From Bacillota bacterium (GTDB lineage: Bacteria > Bacillota_A > Clostridia > Tissierellales > Peptoniphilaceae), in NCBI GenBank assembly GCA_023418535.1, contig JAEZZN010000080.1, positions 1-13,567 on the forward strand: DNA of 13,567 bases. The letters run 5' to 3'. The translations under genes and the position numbers were made by a program. Below the pieces are notes generated by a model, which worked only from the letters and a program-made list of their open reading frames with translations, was not told the DNA's origin and did not search any database. Shown in pieces: positions 6,050-13,451 of this stretch (position 1 is its first letter; each line of letters begins with the position of its first letter).

Positions 6050-7208
6050 TACTAGTAAGTTTTTAAAAAGAATTATAATTATATCAATTGCGGTATTGAT
6101 TGTTGCTTATATAGGGACTGTACTTAATTTTGTTAGAAATGTATGGGATGTGATATTTCCATTTGTTTTAGGTATGGCAATAGCATATATATTAAATATT
6201 GTTATGAGATTTATAGAAGAAAAGATTCTTGGTAGAATTAAAACAAAATGGATGGATAAAATAAAGCGACCTATAAGTATTTTAATATCGCTAGTATTTG
6301 TAATAACTATAATTACTTTAATTTTATATCTTGTAATACCTCAAATGGTTAATTCCATCAAAATTATTGTGAAAAGTTTCCCGAAATTAGTTGAAGATGC
6401 ATATGATTGGGTACAAAAACATCCAAAAAATGAAGTTATTAATAATTTTATAGCTGAAAGATTAAGTGAAATACAAAAAAACTGGCAAAGTCACGCAAAT
6501 AATGTTTGGGGATTTGTAAAAAACAATATTGGAGGAGTGCTAGGCTCAACTTTTGATTTCATAAATGGTGTATTTGGACTTTTATATACTATTTTTGTAA
6601 CTATAATATTTACTATGTATATTTTATCGGGCAAAGAAAAACTTGGTAAGGAATTTAATTCAGTTCTTTCTACTTATCTACCTAAAAAACAAAATGAAAG
6701 ATTTAAATATTTTATTGGTGTAATGAATGAAAAATTTGAAGCTTTTATAAAGGGACAAGTTGCAGAGGCTATTATTATTGGGACTTTAGTATATTTTACC
6801 GTGCTAATTGCAGGTATGCCATATGCAGCAACAATAGGAATAGTAGTTATGGTCACAGCTTTTATACCTATGTTAGGTGCTTATATTGGTGGAGCAATTG
6901 GTTTTGTAATGATTGCAGCAGAAAATCTCCAACAAGGTTTAGTTTTTATTTTATTATTAGTAATAGTACAACAACTAGAAGGGGATTTAATCTATCCTAG
7001 AGTAATAGGTAATAGTATTGGACTTCCAGGAATATGGACATTTTTAGCAGTAATTGTAGGTGGTGCAATTGCAGGACCTATAGGAATGTTATTATTTGTT
7101 CCATTATCTGCTGGAATTTATGAAATAATCAAAGATGATATAAAAAGAAAAAAAGAAAAAAAAGAAGAAAAAAAATTTGAAATAGAAGAGGGCAAATTAA
7201 TTTTATAA
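6036..7208 (+). CDS. AI-2E family (UPF0118) membrane permease
   Basis: A 390-residue polytopic membrane protein. Two hydrophobic segments lie near the N-terminus (about 13-33 and 40-60), a third at about 83-105 (residue numbers from the ATG at 6036), then a soluble amphipathic linker and a cluster of about five C-terminal segments. The block PRVIGNSIGLPGIWTFLAV is the AI-2E family signature. The C-terminus is a highly basic and acidic tail (KRKKEKKEEKKFEIEEG). Despite the name, most members do not export autoinducer-2: E. coli TqsA does, and a Halobacillus UPF0118 protein was reported as a Na+(Li+)/H+ antiporter. The substrate here is unknown. It overlaps the HD-domain gene by 14 bases and is followed after 34 bases by the TtcA-like gene. 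Confidence 0.9.
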   Translation: MEKINTSKFLKRIIIISIAVLIVAYIGTVLNFVRNVWDVIFPFVLGMAIAYILNIVMRFIEEKILGRIKTKWMDKIKRPISILISLVFVITIITLILYLVIPQMVNSIKIIVKSFPKLVEDAYDWVQKHPKNEVINNFIAERLSEIQKNWQSHANNVWGFVKNNIGGVLGSTFDFINGVFGLLYTIFVTIIFTMYILSGKEKLGKEFNSVLSTYLPKKQNERFKYFIGVMNEKFEAFIKGQVAEAIIIGTLVYFTVLIAGMPYAATIGIVVMVTAFIPMLGAYIGGAIGFVMIAAENLQQGLVFILLLVIVQQLEGDLIYPRVIGNSIGLPGIWTFLAVIVGGAIAGPIGMLLFVPLSAGIYEIIKDDIKRKKEKKEEKKFEIEEGKLIL

Positions 7209-7242
7209 AGCTATTAATATTTCAAATATGAATAGGGGTAAT

Positions 7243-8085
7243 ATGGAAGAGTATCTAAAGAATGCGATTCCTTTAGAAGAGATTGAAAGATCAATACAAA
7301 AAAAATATAAAGTAGAGACATTTTCAAAATTTTTAAAGGCATTAGAAAAATATAATTTAATTCAAGAAGGCGATAGAATAGCTGTTGGAATAAGTGGTGG
7401 GAAAGATAGTTTACTACTTGCCAAAATGGTACAACAATTACAAAGATTTTCAAAAGTGAAATATGAAGTTGAATATATTGCTATGGATCCAGGTTTTAGT
7501 AAAGAAAATAGAAAAAAATTAGAAGATATATGTGATTATCTGGATATTCCAGTAAAAATATTTGAAACAAATATTTTTGAAGTAGTTCATGAAATCTCTA
7601 AAGATAGTCCTTGTTATCTTTGTGCAAGGATGAGGAGAGGTAATTTGTATGCTAAAGCAAAAGAATTAAATTGTAATAAACTAGCTTTAGGTCATCATTT
7701 TAACGATGTAATTGAAACTATAATGCTAAATGTTATGTGGGCTGGGGCATATAAAACTATGATGCCAAAGATTAAAAGTCAAAATTTTGAAGGGCTTGAA
7801 TTGATAAGACCACTATATCTTATTGAAGAAAGAGATATAATAAGATGGTTGGATAATACTGGAATAATTCCAATGGATGAAGCTTGCCCTATTATGGAAA
7901 AGAAGAATGATAGTCAAAGACAAAATGTAAAAATGATTATTGAAAATTTACGAAAAGATAATCCAAATATAGAAAAAAGTATATTTAAATCATCTGAAAA
8001 TGTATTTGCAGGGGCAGTTCTTGAATATGATTTAAATGGAGAAAGACATTCGTTTTTAGATGAGTATGATGAGTATGGAGGATAG
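7243..8085 (+). CDS. TtcA-like tRNA 2-thiolation PP-loop protein
   Basis: A 280-residue PP-loop ATPase of the TtcA/TtuA superfamily, which adenylates a tRNA base and replaces oxygen with sulfur. Numbering from the chosen ATG, the PP-loop SGGKDS is at 51-56, a Cys-x-x-Cys pair (PCYLC) is at 124 and 127, and a third Cys is at 215 in DEACPIM. E. coli TtcA binds its [4Fe-4S] cluster with Cys122, 125 and 222, so the spacing fits an iron-sulfur enzyme. GHHFNDVIET (150-159) is the usual family segment. I choose the ATG at 7243, preceded by AGGGG (7234-7238), over the ATG at 7228, which has no binding site. A classic TtcA makes s2C32 in tRNA, but Firmicute paralogs are less well defined. It is followed after eight bases by a SurA-N-like gene. 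Confidence 0.85.
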   Translation: MEEYLKNAIPLEEIERSIQKKYKVETFSKFLKALEKYNLIQEGDRIAVGISGGKDSLLLAKMVQQLQRFSKVKYEVEYIAMDPGFSKENRKKLEDICDYLDIPVKIFETNIFEVVHEISKDSPCYLCARMRRGNLYAKAKELNCNKLALGHHFNDVIETIMLNVMWAGAYKTMMPKIKSQNFEGLELIRPLYLIEERDIIRWLDNTGIIPMDEACPIMEKKNDSQRQNVKMIIENLRKDNPNIEKSIFKSSENVFAGAVLEYDLNGERHSFLDEYDEYGG

Positions 8086-8093
8086 GAAACAAG

Positions 8094-9137
8094 GTGAAAA
8101 AGATTAATAAGATTTATTTCTTGATTGCAATAATTTTGTTGATTTCATTATTGGCATTTGCTTTATCAGGAATAAATAAAAAAGAGTTAAACTTAAAAAT
8201 TAATGATGAAAAAGTTGGTGAAGAAGAATATTTCAGAGCTATGAGTTTAAAACTTAACGAAATAAAAAATGAATATACTCAAAGAACAGGAGAAAAATTA
8301 CCAAATGATTTCTGGTTCGAGAGTAAAAATGGTGAAGACCTAATAAAAACTTTATATGAAAGATCTGTAGAAGAGATAAAAGAATTTAGAACAATATATA
8401 CTCTTGCGAAAGAAAATGGAAATGTTGAGTCTACAAGTTTTGATGATATTGAAAAAAGAAGAGAAGCTGAAAATAAAAGGCTAAAAGATGAAAAAGATAG
8501 AACTATTTTTGGTTCTGAAAAATATAATAAAGATGAATTTGAGTTTTATGAAGTTACTAATCTTAGACGTGCATATATAGAATCATCAAACAATGAAGCT
8601 TTAAACGTTATAGATGATGAAATTAAAGATTATTTTAATTCAAATATAGAATCTTTTAAAAAGACTAAAGCAGATTATACGATTAATTTTTTAAGGCTTG
8701 AAAACCCTACTGAAAATCAAAAAAATGAATATAAAAAATTAATTAGTAGGATTTCAGATAGTGAAAAACTAGATGATATAATTAATGATTATTCTTCTTT
8801 AAAGGCTTCTTATCAAAAAGCTGACGTTGGAGAAAAATCAATTAAACTATTTGAAGAGAGATATCCTAAAGTATACAAATTAAGTGAATCATTAAATTAT
8901 GATAAATCATTTGCGACAGGAGAGTCAGATAATGAATTAATTGTTGTACAAAATACCAAAGAATTCATGACTGATGAAGAATTGTTTGAGAAAAAGAAAG
9001 ATGAAATTAAGCTTTCATTGCAAACTATTAAGTATTCTGGTTTAGTAAAAGAAAGAGCTAAATTATTAACTGTAGAAGAAGATGAAAAAAATAATATAGA
9101 ATTTACAAAATATGTATTAAAACAAGCTCTAAAGTAG
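8094..9137 (+). CDS. Membrane-anchored SurA N-domain-like protein
   Basis: A 347-residue protein starting with GTG (GGAGG at 8077-8081, 12 bases away). A single N-terminal hydrophobic segment (about 8-27) lacks a lipobox Cys and probably serves as an uncleaved anchor. The rest is charged, helical and predicted to be outside the membrane. LNLKINDEKVGEEEYFRAM (32-50) matches the opening of SurA/PrsA N-domains (N-x-x-x-I-x-x-x-E-F), and the segment around 145-190 (FYEVTNLRRAYI, then a D-D-E-I-K-x-Y-F-like stretch) is also typical. No parvulin peptidyl-prolyl isomerase domain is recognisable in the last 150 residues. It may be a chaperone-like protein without isomerase activity. The functional link to the preceding tRNA-modifying gene is unknown; they are simply co-transcribed. 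Confidence 0.65.
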   Translation: MKKINKIYFLIAIILLISLLAFALSGINKKELNLKINDEKVGEEEYFRAMSLKLNEIKNEYTQRTGEKLPNDFWFESKNGEDLIKTLYERSVEEIKEFRTIYTLAKENGNVESTSFDDIEKRREAENKRLKDEKDRTIFGSEKYNKDEFEFYEVTNLRRAYIESSNNEALNVIDDEIKDYFNSNIESFKKTKADYTINFLRLENPTENQKNEYKKLISRISDSEKLDDIINDYSSLKASYQKADVGEKSIKLFEERYPKVYKLSESLNYDKSFATGESDNELIVVQNTKEFMTDEELFEKKKDEIKLSLQTIKYSGLVKERAKLLTVEEDEKNNIEFTKYVLKQALK

Positions 9138-9165
9138 ATTTTATTATATAAGAATGGAGTTTAAT

Positions 9166-9609
9166 ATGATTCAAATTATGATTATGATAATTTTTGCATC
9201 TATTACAATATATAATTTATCAAAATATTCAGATATATTAATAAGAGCAAAGTTTACTATTGCGGATATAATTTCCTTAGTAATAGTTTTAATATTAATT
9301 TTTATAGCGTTTAAGAATTTTATAGAAAGAAATGCAATTAATTATTCTTTAGCCATAGTTTTCTTTCTTTATATGATTTCAGGAATTATTGTAAGAGGGT
9401 ATAATAAGGGTGGTGTTTATGATTTTGGTAGGATAACTCATATGGCTAAATTTACAAAATGGAAACAAATAGACTCAATAAAGTTTGAGTACTTTGCAAA
9501 GGATGCAATTGATGTAATATTTGTGACGAAAACCAAGGCTATTCGACATAGATATGATGAAAAATATGAAAATTCTATTGCTAAAATAAAAAAAGAGCTA
9601 AATATATAA
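9166..9609 (+). CDS. Small membrane protein with cytoplasmic C-terminal domain, unknown function
   Basis: A 147-residue protein with three hydrophobic segments (about 1-17, 32-50 and 58-75), followed by a soluble C-terminal domain of about 70 residues. Its segment FTKWKQIDSIKF (97-108) and the end IAKIKKELNI resemble small bacterial membrane proteins with a PH-like beta domain (YcxB/DUF5673-like), but this is only a loose impression. I choose the ATG at 9166, six bases after GGAG (9156-9159), rather than the ATG at 9154, which overlaps that site and has none of its own. It is 28 bases after the SurA-like gene, so probably in the same operon. No function can be assigned. Confidence 0.7.
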   Translation: MIQIMIMIIFASITIYNLSKYSDILIRAKFTIADIISLVIVLILIFIAFKNFIERNAINYSLAIVFFLYMISGIIVRGYNKGGVYDFGRITHMAKFTKWKQIDSIKFEYFAKDAIDVIFVTKTKAIRHRYDEKYENSIAKIKKELNI

Positions 9610-9709
9610 TATATTGGGTAAACCTAAGAATAGGAGATCTAAATATATTTTATGAAAATATGATATTGAAACTAGATGTTATACAAATGCTAATATATAG
9701 GAGAGATAT

Positions 9710-10162
9710 ATGAAATTGGCAGAAGCTTTACAAATAAAGAAAAACTTGGATATTAAAATTTTTAATATAAAACAAAGATTAGAAAATAATGCAAGAGTTC
9801 AAGACGGATTAAATCCAGCTGAAAATCCTAAAGACCTTTTTAAGGAACTTGAAGATACTATTAATTCTTTAGAAAACTATACATCAAGAATTAATTTAAC
9901 TAACTCAATTACAAAAGTTGGAGAAAAAACTTTGACAGAATTACTGTCTAAAAGAGAATCATTAAAAGTAAAAATAATGGTATATGATAAATTCATAGAA
10001 AGTGGAAGTGCCCTAACAGATAGATACTCTAATACAGAAATCTTAGTACGTCCAACACTTCCAATAAATGAAATTCAAAAGAGAAGAGATTTAATAGCTA
10101 AAGAATTAAGAGAGATTGACTATAAAATTCAAGAAACTAATTTTACTACTGAATTATTATAA
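9710..10162 (+). CDS. DIP1984 family protein (septicolysin-like)
   Basis: A 150-residue, helical, highly charged cytosolic protein. The opening MKLAEALQIKKNLDIKI (1-17), the RLENNARVQDG segment (23-33), PAENPKDLF (36-44) and the INLTNS element (61-66) match the DIP1984 family closely, and the length is normal for it. The predicted structure is a long coiled coil. Some family members are annotated as septicolysin after a Firmicute protein, but no toxin activity can be inferred here, and there is no signal peptide. AGGAG at 9699-9703 precedes the ATG by six bases. A gap of 100 bases separates it from the previous gene without a terminator, so read-through is likely. It ends just before a hairpin terminator. 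Confidence 0.85.
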   Translation: MKLAEALQIKKNLDIKIFNIKQRLENNARVQDGLNPAENPKDLFKELEDTINSLENYTSRINLTNSITKVGEKTLTELLSKRESLKVKIMVYDKFIESGSALTDRYSNTEILVRPTLPINEIQKRRDLIAKELREIDYKIQETNFTTELL

Positions 10163-10256
10163 AATATTAGAAAAATAATAAAGGTGTAATACAAAAGGCG
10201 AACATGATCTAGAGATTTAACAGGTGAAAAGCTCACTTTGCAATATATGATTAGCT

Positions 10257-10282
10257 AAACATTTACAATTGAATGTTTTTTT
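10257..10282 (+). terminator. Intrinsic terminator after the DIP1984 gene
   Basis: AAACATT (10257-10263) pairs with AATGTTT (10272-10278) around an 8-base loop, and the T-run covers 10276-10282. The stem is AT-rich and therefore of modest strength. It closes the HD-to-DIP1984 operon, 95 bases after its last stop codon. Confidence 0.65.
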
Positions 10283-10379
10283 ATAATATTTATTACCACA
10301 TGTTGATTTTGTAATAGGGTGGGAAGAGGGATTTGTGAAATTATAAATTTTAAAAAGAATATAATATGAGGAGATAAAT

Positions 10380-10676
10380 ATGAAATTTTATGGAAGTATG
10401 ATTTGCGGTCAAACAGTACATGCAGATAAAGTTCTAAGAAAAAATAGTATTGATATTGAATATGTTGATATTACTGCTAATACAACAAATATGAAGGAAT
10501 TCCTTTCTTTAAGGGATAAAAGAAAAGAATTTGATAATGTTAAGGAACAAGGGAAAATTGGTATTCCTGTATTTTTACTTGATGATGAATCAATTACATT
10601 TGATGTTTATGATTTAGATGGAGTAACTGAACGAGTTGAGGAAGAATCAGAAGCAGGAGTTTGTGAAATTTTATAA
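10380..10676 (+). CDS. Glutaredoxin-related protein with a single active-site cysteine
   Basis: A 98-residue thioredoxin-fold protein of the glutaredoxin-related COG4545 type. Visible elements are the first strand and active site KFYGSMICGQTVHA (2-15), the EYVDITANTTNMKEFLSLRD segment (27-46), the cis-proline loop IGIP (60-63) and a C-terminal Cys (Cys95). Relatives usually carry Cys-Pro-Asp-Cys; here it is Cys9-Gly-Gln-Thr12, so the resolving Cys is lost. A monothiol mechanism or a disulfide with Cys95 is possible. The role is probably cytosolic thiol-disulfide exchange or deglutathionylation-like chemistry, but the partner is unknown. GAGGAG at 10368-10373 gives a good start. It has its own downstream terminator and stands alone between two transcription units. 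Confidence 0.8.
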   Translation: MKFYGSMICGQTVHADKVLRKNSIDIEYVDITANTTNMKEFLSLRDKRKEFDNVKEQGKIGIPVFLLDDESITFDVYDLDGVTERVEEESEAGVCEIL

Positions 10677-10781
10677 TATTACAATTTTGTTATAAACTTG
10701 AAAGGGATATTATAAGATTATAAAATTAAATAGCAAGTTGAATGATTTTATTAAATTTGCAACCCTTATATTTTATATAAA

Positions 10782-10809
10782 AAAAAAAGCACTTGCCGGT
10801 GCTTTTTTT
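10782..10809. terminator. Intrinsic terminator (bidirectional shape)
   Basis: GCAC (10789-10792) and GTGC (10799-10802) with a 6-base loop are extended by A-T pairs between the upstream A-run and the seven Ts (10803-10809). It ends the glutaredoxin-like transcript on the plus strand. The A-run would let it work on the minus strand too, where no gene needs it. Confidence 0.85.
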
Positions 10810-10834
10810 ATTTTAAATAAATATGTTTATAACT

Positions 10835-10840
10835 TATAAT
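10835..10840 (+). promoter_or_regulatory. Candidate -10 element of the HAD phosphatase gene
   Basis: A perfect TATAAT directly after the preceding terminator. The first possible ATG of the HAD frame (10839) overlaps it, so a transcript starting near 10848 would exclude that codon and support the ATG at 10872. The -35 region is not convincing. Confidence 0.45.
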
Positions 10841-10871
10841 GAAGGTATCAATAAAGATAAAAGGTGTATTT

Positions 10872-11693
10872 ATGAAAAAAATATTAGCTATAGATATGGA
10901 TGGAACCTTATTGAATTGGAGAAAACAGATTTCGAAAAGGTCGATTAATACTTTATTAAGAGTTCAAGAAGATGGAAATATAGTTGTTTTAGCTAGTGGA
11001 AGATCTTATGAAAGATTAATAAAGTATGCAAATAAAATCAAATTAAAAGAATATGGTGGATATATGGCTACTTTGAATGGGTCTACGATTTTCAATGCCA
11101 AAACAGGAGAAATACTAAGAAATAGTGCGTTTGATTATGAAGTATTAAAAGAATTATTTCATTTTTTAGATGAGTTAAATGTAGATTATTCAGTTTACAA
11201 GAAAGACACAATATATGAAGGTGAAAATTCAAAATTTTTATATAGAATATATAGAAAATCGACTAGAAAATCATTAAAGCATGTTAATCATATTTTCACT
11301 GAAAATGTCGAAGTAAATAAAGTAATAATAAATGAAAAGAAAAGTAAACTTGAAGAAATTCAAAGAAGTATTTTAGCAAAATTCAATGACAAAGTTGAAG
11401 TAAGCATTACTTCTTTTCTTTCAATAGAAATTACATCGAAAAACGGATCAAAAGGTTTTGCTATTTTAGATATAGCAGAAAGATTAGGAATAGATAAAGA
11501 AAATATATGGTCATTTGGAAATCATGGTAATGATATTTCTATGTTTAAAATAAGTGGTAGATCTATAGCCGTAAAAAACTCCATAGATAATTTAAAAGCT
11601 TTGGCCACAGATATAACTGATAGCAACAATAATGATGGAGTTGCAAAATATTTAGAAGATAATTTGCTTTATGCAGATAAAAGTAAAAAATAG
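10872..11693 (+). CDS. Cof-type HAD-IIB sugar-phosphate phosphatase
   Basis: A 273-residue HAD phosphatase of the Cof/YidA type, normal length. Motif I DMDGTLL (8-14) has the nucleophile Asp8 and acid Asp10. Motif II is ASGRS with Ser42. Motif III is Lys194 in NGSKG, and motif IV is FGNHGNDISMF (215-225). In motif IV the usual first Asp of G-D-x-x-N-D is Asn217, while Asn220 and Asp221 are present. Between motifs II and III lies the C2B cap typical of subclass IIB, which selects the phosphorylated substrate. Such enzymes hydrolyse sugar phosphates, FMN, PLP or similar metabolites with Mg2+ in the cytosol; the substrate is not deducible. AAGGTG (10861-10866) precedes the chosen ATG by five bases; the ATG at 10839 lies in the -10 box. 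No terminator follows. Confidence 0.88.
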   Translation: MKKILAIDMDGTLLNWRKQISKRSINTLLRVQEDGNIVVLASGRSYERLIKYANKIKLKEYGGYMATLNGSTIFNAKTGEILRNSAFDYEVLKELFHFLDELNVDYSVYKKDTIYEGENSKFLYRIYRKSTRKSLKHVNHIFTENVEVNKVIINEKKSKLEEIQRSILAKFNDKVEVSITSFLSIEITSKNGSKGFAILDIAERLGIDKENIWSFGNHGNDISMFKISGRSIAVKNSIDNLKALATDITDSNNNDGVAKYLEDNLLYADKSKK

Positions 11694-11702
11694 TTTCTAA
11701 AT

Positions 11703-11786
11703 TTATACATTATAACTGCGCGGAATAAGAAAATAAAACGGAAACGAGTCTGTGGTCACAGTTATAATACTATTAAAAATGTATAA
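11703..11786 (+). ncRNA. Candidate structured leader RNA upstream of DUF1538 gene
   Basis: TTATACATT (11703-11711) is exactly complementary to AATGTATAA (11778-11786). ATAACTG (11712-11718) is complementary to CAGTTAT (11759-11765), stacking directly inside it with a 12-base bulge on the 3' side. The enclosed 40 bases are purine-rich and less AT-rich than the flanks, and can form a small hairpin, ACGGA (11738-11742) with TCTGT (11749-11753). A further weaker hairpin is possible at 11799-11827. This looks like a metabolite- or ion-sensing leader, but I do not recognise a known class. A DNA operator (the ATTATAACTG inverted repeat) is the alternative explanation. Confidence 0.4.
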
Positions 11787-11943
11787 TATTATGCGCAATG
11801 CTGAAACTAAAGTATAAAGTAATGGCACTATTTAATAAATTTTAAGTTTTACTCATAATTTAATTATTAAATGATTTTTAATTTACTAAATAGGGTATAA
11901 AGATACGTGATGAATACTTATATTAGTATTAATGAATATATCT

Positions 11944-11949
11944 AGGAGG
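11944..11949 (+). promoter_or_regulatory. Ribosome binding site supporting a TTG start
   Basis: Perfect AGGAGG, five bases before TTG at 11955. The nearest in-frame ATG comes about ten codons later without a binding site, so the TTG start is preferred. Confidence 0.85.
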
Positions 11950-11954
11950 CGCTA

Positions 11955-13451
11955 TTGAATTTAATTTATGAAAAACTAAAAGAGATGACCTCTACTGTTT
12001 TGCCAATTACGCTTATAGTTATGATTATAAATTTCACATTAATTCCGCTGGAAACACCAGTAATTATTAGATTTATACTTGCATCTATATTGATAATTAT
12101 AGGGCTAACCATATTTCTATTAGGAGTAGATATTGGAATTACTCCATTTGGAGAGAAGGTTGGAAATACAGTTGCTAGAGGGAATAATATATTTATAGTC
12201 ATTTTATCCGGATTAATTTTAGGATTTTTTATATCTATTGCAGAACCTGGATTGTTAGTTCTAGGAAATCAGGTTCAAACAGTAACCTCAGGTGCTATTT
12301 CAGCAATCACATTATTTATAGTGGTTTCAATTGGTTTGGCATTTATGATTTCGGTAGGATTTATTAGAATATTTTATAACTTATCACTTAGAAATATTTT
12401 AATTGTAGTCTATTCAGTTATCTTTGGACTTGCAATATTTAGTTCGGAAGAATTCTTAGGGATAGCTTTTGATGCCTCAGGAGCAACGACAGGAGTACTC
12501 GCTGTACCATTTATACTAGCTTTATCAACTGGTGTATCTAAATTGAAAAAAGATAGTATTGCAGGGGAAACAGATTCTTTTGGTCTAGTGGCATTAGCTT
12601 CATCTGGAGCTATTATAGGAGTTTTGATATTAGATTTATTATCTGGAAGTAATGAGTTTTCAGAAAATTTATCAAGTTCTGTAACTCAGACAAACTCTAT
12701 ATTGAAACCATTTATACAAATTTTACCTAGTCAAGCTTTAGAAGCATTTGTATCTTTGGTTCCAATTTTGATTATATATATATTAATGCAAATATTTATT
12801 TTTAAATTAGGTAGAAGAGAAAATAGAAAGATAATTACTGGATTTATATTTGCTTTTGTTGGTCTTGTAATATTTTTAACTGCAGTAAATGCAGGATTTA
12901 TGGATGTTGGAACTATAATAGGAGAAAAGCTTATAGCCATTGATAAAGATTTTTGGTTGATCATAATATCTTTCGCTATAGGTGTTGTAACAATATTAGC
13001 AGAACCAGCAGTGTATGTACTTACCAGACAAATTGAAGATGTAACCAGTGGATATGTAAAAAAGAGAGCTGTTTCTATATGTTTGGCATTAGGAGTTGGG
13101 ATAGCTATTAGCTTATCTGCATTGAGAATACTAATTCCTAGCTTGAAATTGTGGCATATATTGCTACCGGGTTATATTATAAGTTTTATATTGTCATTTA
13201 TAACACCTAAGCTATTTGTTGGTATCGCCTTTGATGCTGGTGGTGTAGCTACAGGACCGATGACTGCAACTTTTATACTTGGATATATCCAAGGAGCAGC
13301 AAATAGTTCAAGTACTGCAAGCTTATTAATAGATGGGTTTGGAATGATAGCCCTTGTTGCTATGATGCCGATTATAACGCTTCAAGCTCTAGGGATAATA
13401 TTCAAATTAAAATCTAAAAAGAAAAGCAAAAAACAAAGCGTGAAAGACTAA
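11955..13451 (+). CDS. DUF1538 family membrane protein with two tandem repeats (UmpAB-like)
   Basis: A 498-residue integral membrane protein started by TTG. It consists of two DUF1538 units in one chain. ISIAEPGLLVL (93-103) recurs as TILAEPAVYVL (346-356), and the following V-T-S-G recurs. GIAFDASGATTG (169-180) recurs as GIAFDAGGVATG (423-434), and the segment around FGLVAL (209-214) recurs as FGMIAL (462-467). All are offset by 253-254 residues. Each half has about six hydrophobic segments. The C-terminus is a basic tail. A two-gene DUF1538 system (UmpA plus UmpB) from Halomonas has been reported as a Na+(Li+,K+)/H+ antiporter, so a single-chain cation/proton antiporter is a plausible function; transport is not proven by sequence. 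It is preceded by the long structured leader. No PII-type regulator gene is seen in the remaining 116 bases. Confidence 0.88.
   Translation: MNLIYEKLKEMTSTVLPITLIVMIINFTLIPLETPVIIRFILASILIIIGLTIFLLGVDIGITPFGEKVGNTVARGNNIFIVILSGLILGFFISIAEPGLLVLGNQVQTVTSGAISAITLFIVVSIGLAFMISVGFIRIFYNLSLRNILIVVYSVIFGLAIFSSEEFLGIAFDASGATTGVLAVPFILALSTGVSKLKKDSIAGETDSFGLVALASSGAIIGVLILDLLSGSNEFSENLSSSVTQTNSILKPFIQILPSQALEAFVSLVPILIIYILMQIFIFKLGRRENRKIITGFIFAFVGLVIFLTAVNAGFMDVGTIIGEKLIAIDKDFWLIIISFAIGVVTILAEPAVYVLTRQIEDVTSGYVKKRAVSICLALGVGIAISLSALRILIPSLKLWHILLPGYIISFILSFITPKLFVGIAFDAGGVATGPMTATFILGYIQGAANSSSTASLLIDGFGMIALVAMMPIITLQALGIIFKLKSKKKSKKQSVKD

Larger units (their letters stand above)
11694..11954 (+). 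promoter_or_regulatory. 261-base leader of the DUF1538 gene
   Basis: An unusually long gap for this gene-dense window. The first third holds the RNA fold candidate. The remaining 170 bases are extremely AT-rich, with an AATACT/AGTATT hairpin (11923-11940 region) shortly before the ribosome binding site that could act on translation. Several TATAAT-like words occur (11763-11768, 11782-11787), but no pair with a good -35 could be chosen. Confidence 0.45.

Noticed and set aside
7214..7453. Minus-strand frame opposite the TtcA-like gene
   Set aside because: Antisense to the PP-loop coding region and without a convincing start or family.
9610..9709. Promoter (TTGAAA with TAATAT) or small gene before the DIP1984 gene
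   Set aside because: The spacing of 19 bases is poor, and the only ATG there gives a three-codon frame.
10360..10365. TATAAT before the glutaredoxin-like gene as a -10 box
   Set aside because: It lies only two bases from the ribosome binding site, so the transcript would begin within or after it; probably AT-rich coincidence.
11703..11786. Assignment of the leader to a specific riboswitch (purine, preQ1, guanidine, c-di-GMP, fluoride, TPP)
   Set aside because: The conserved core words of these classes are not present; the Na+ and Li+ classes could not be tested from memory.
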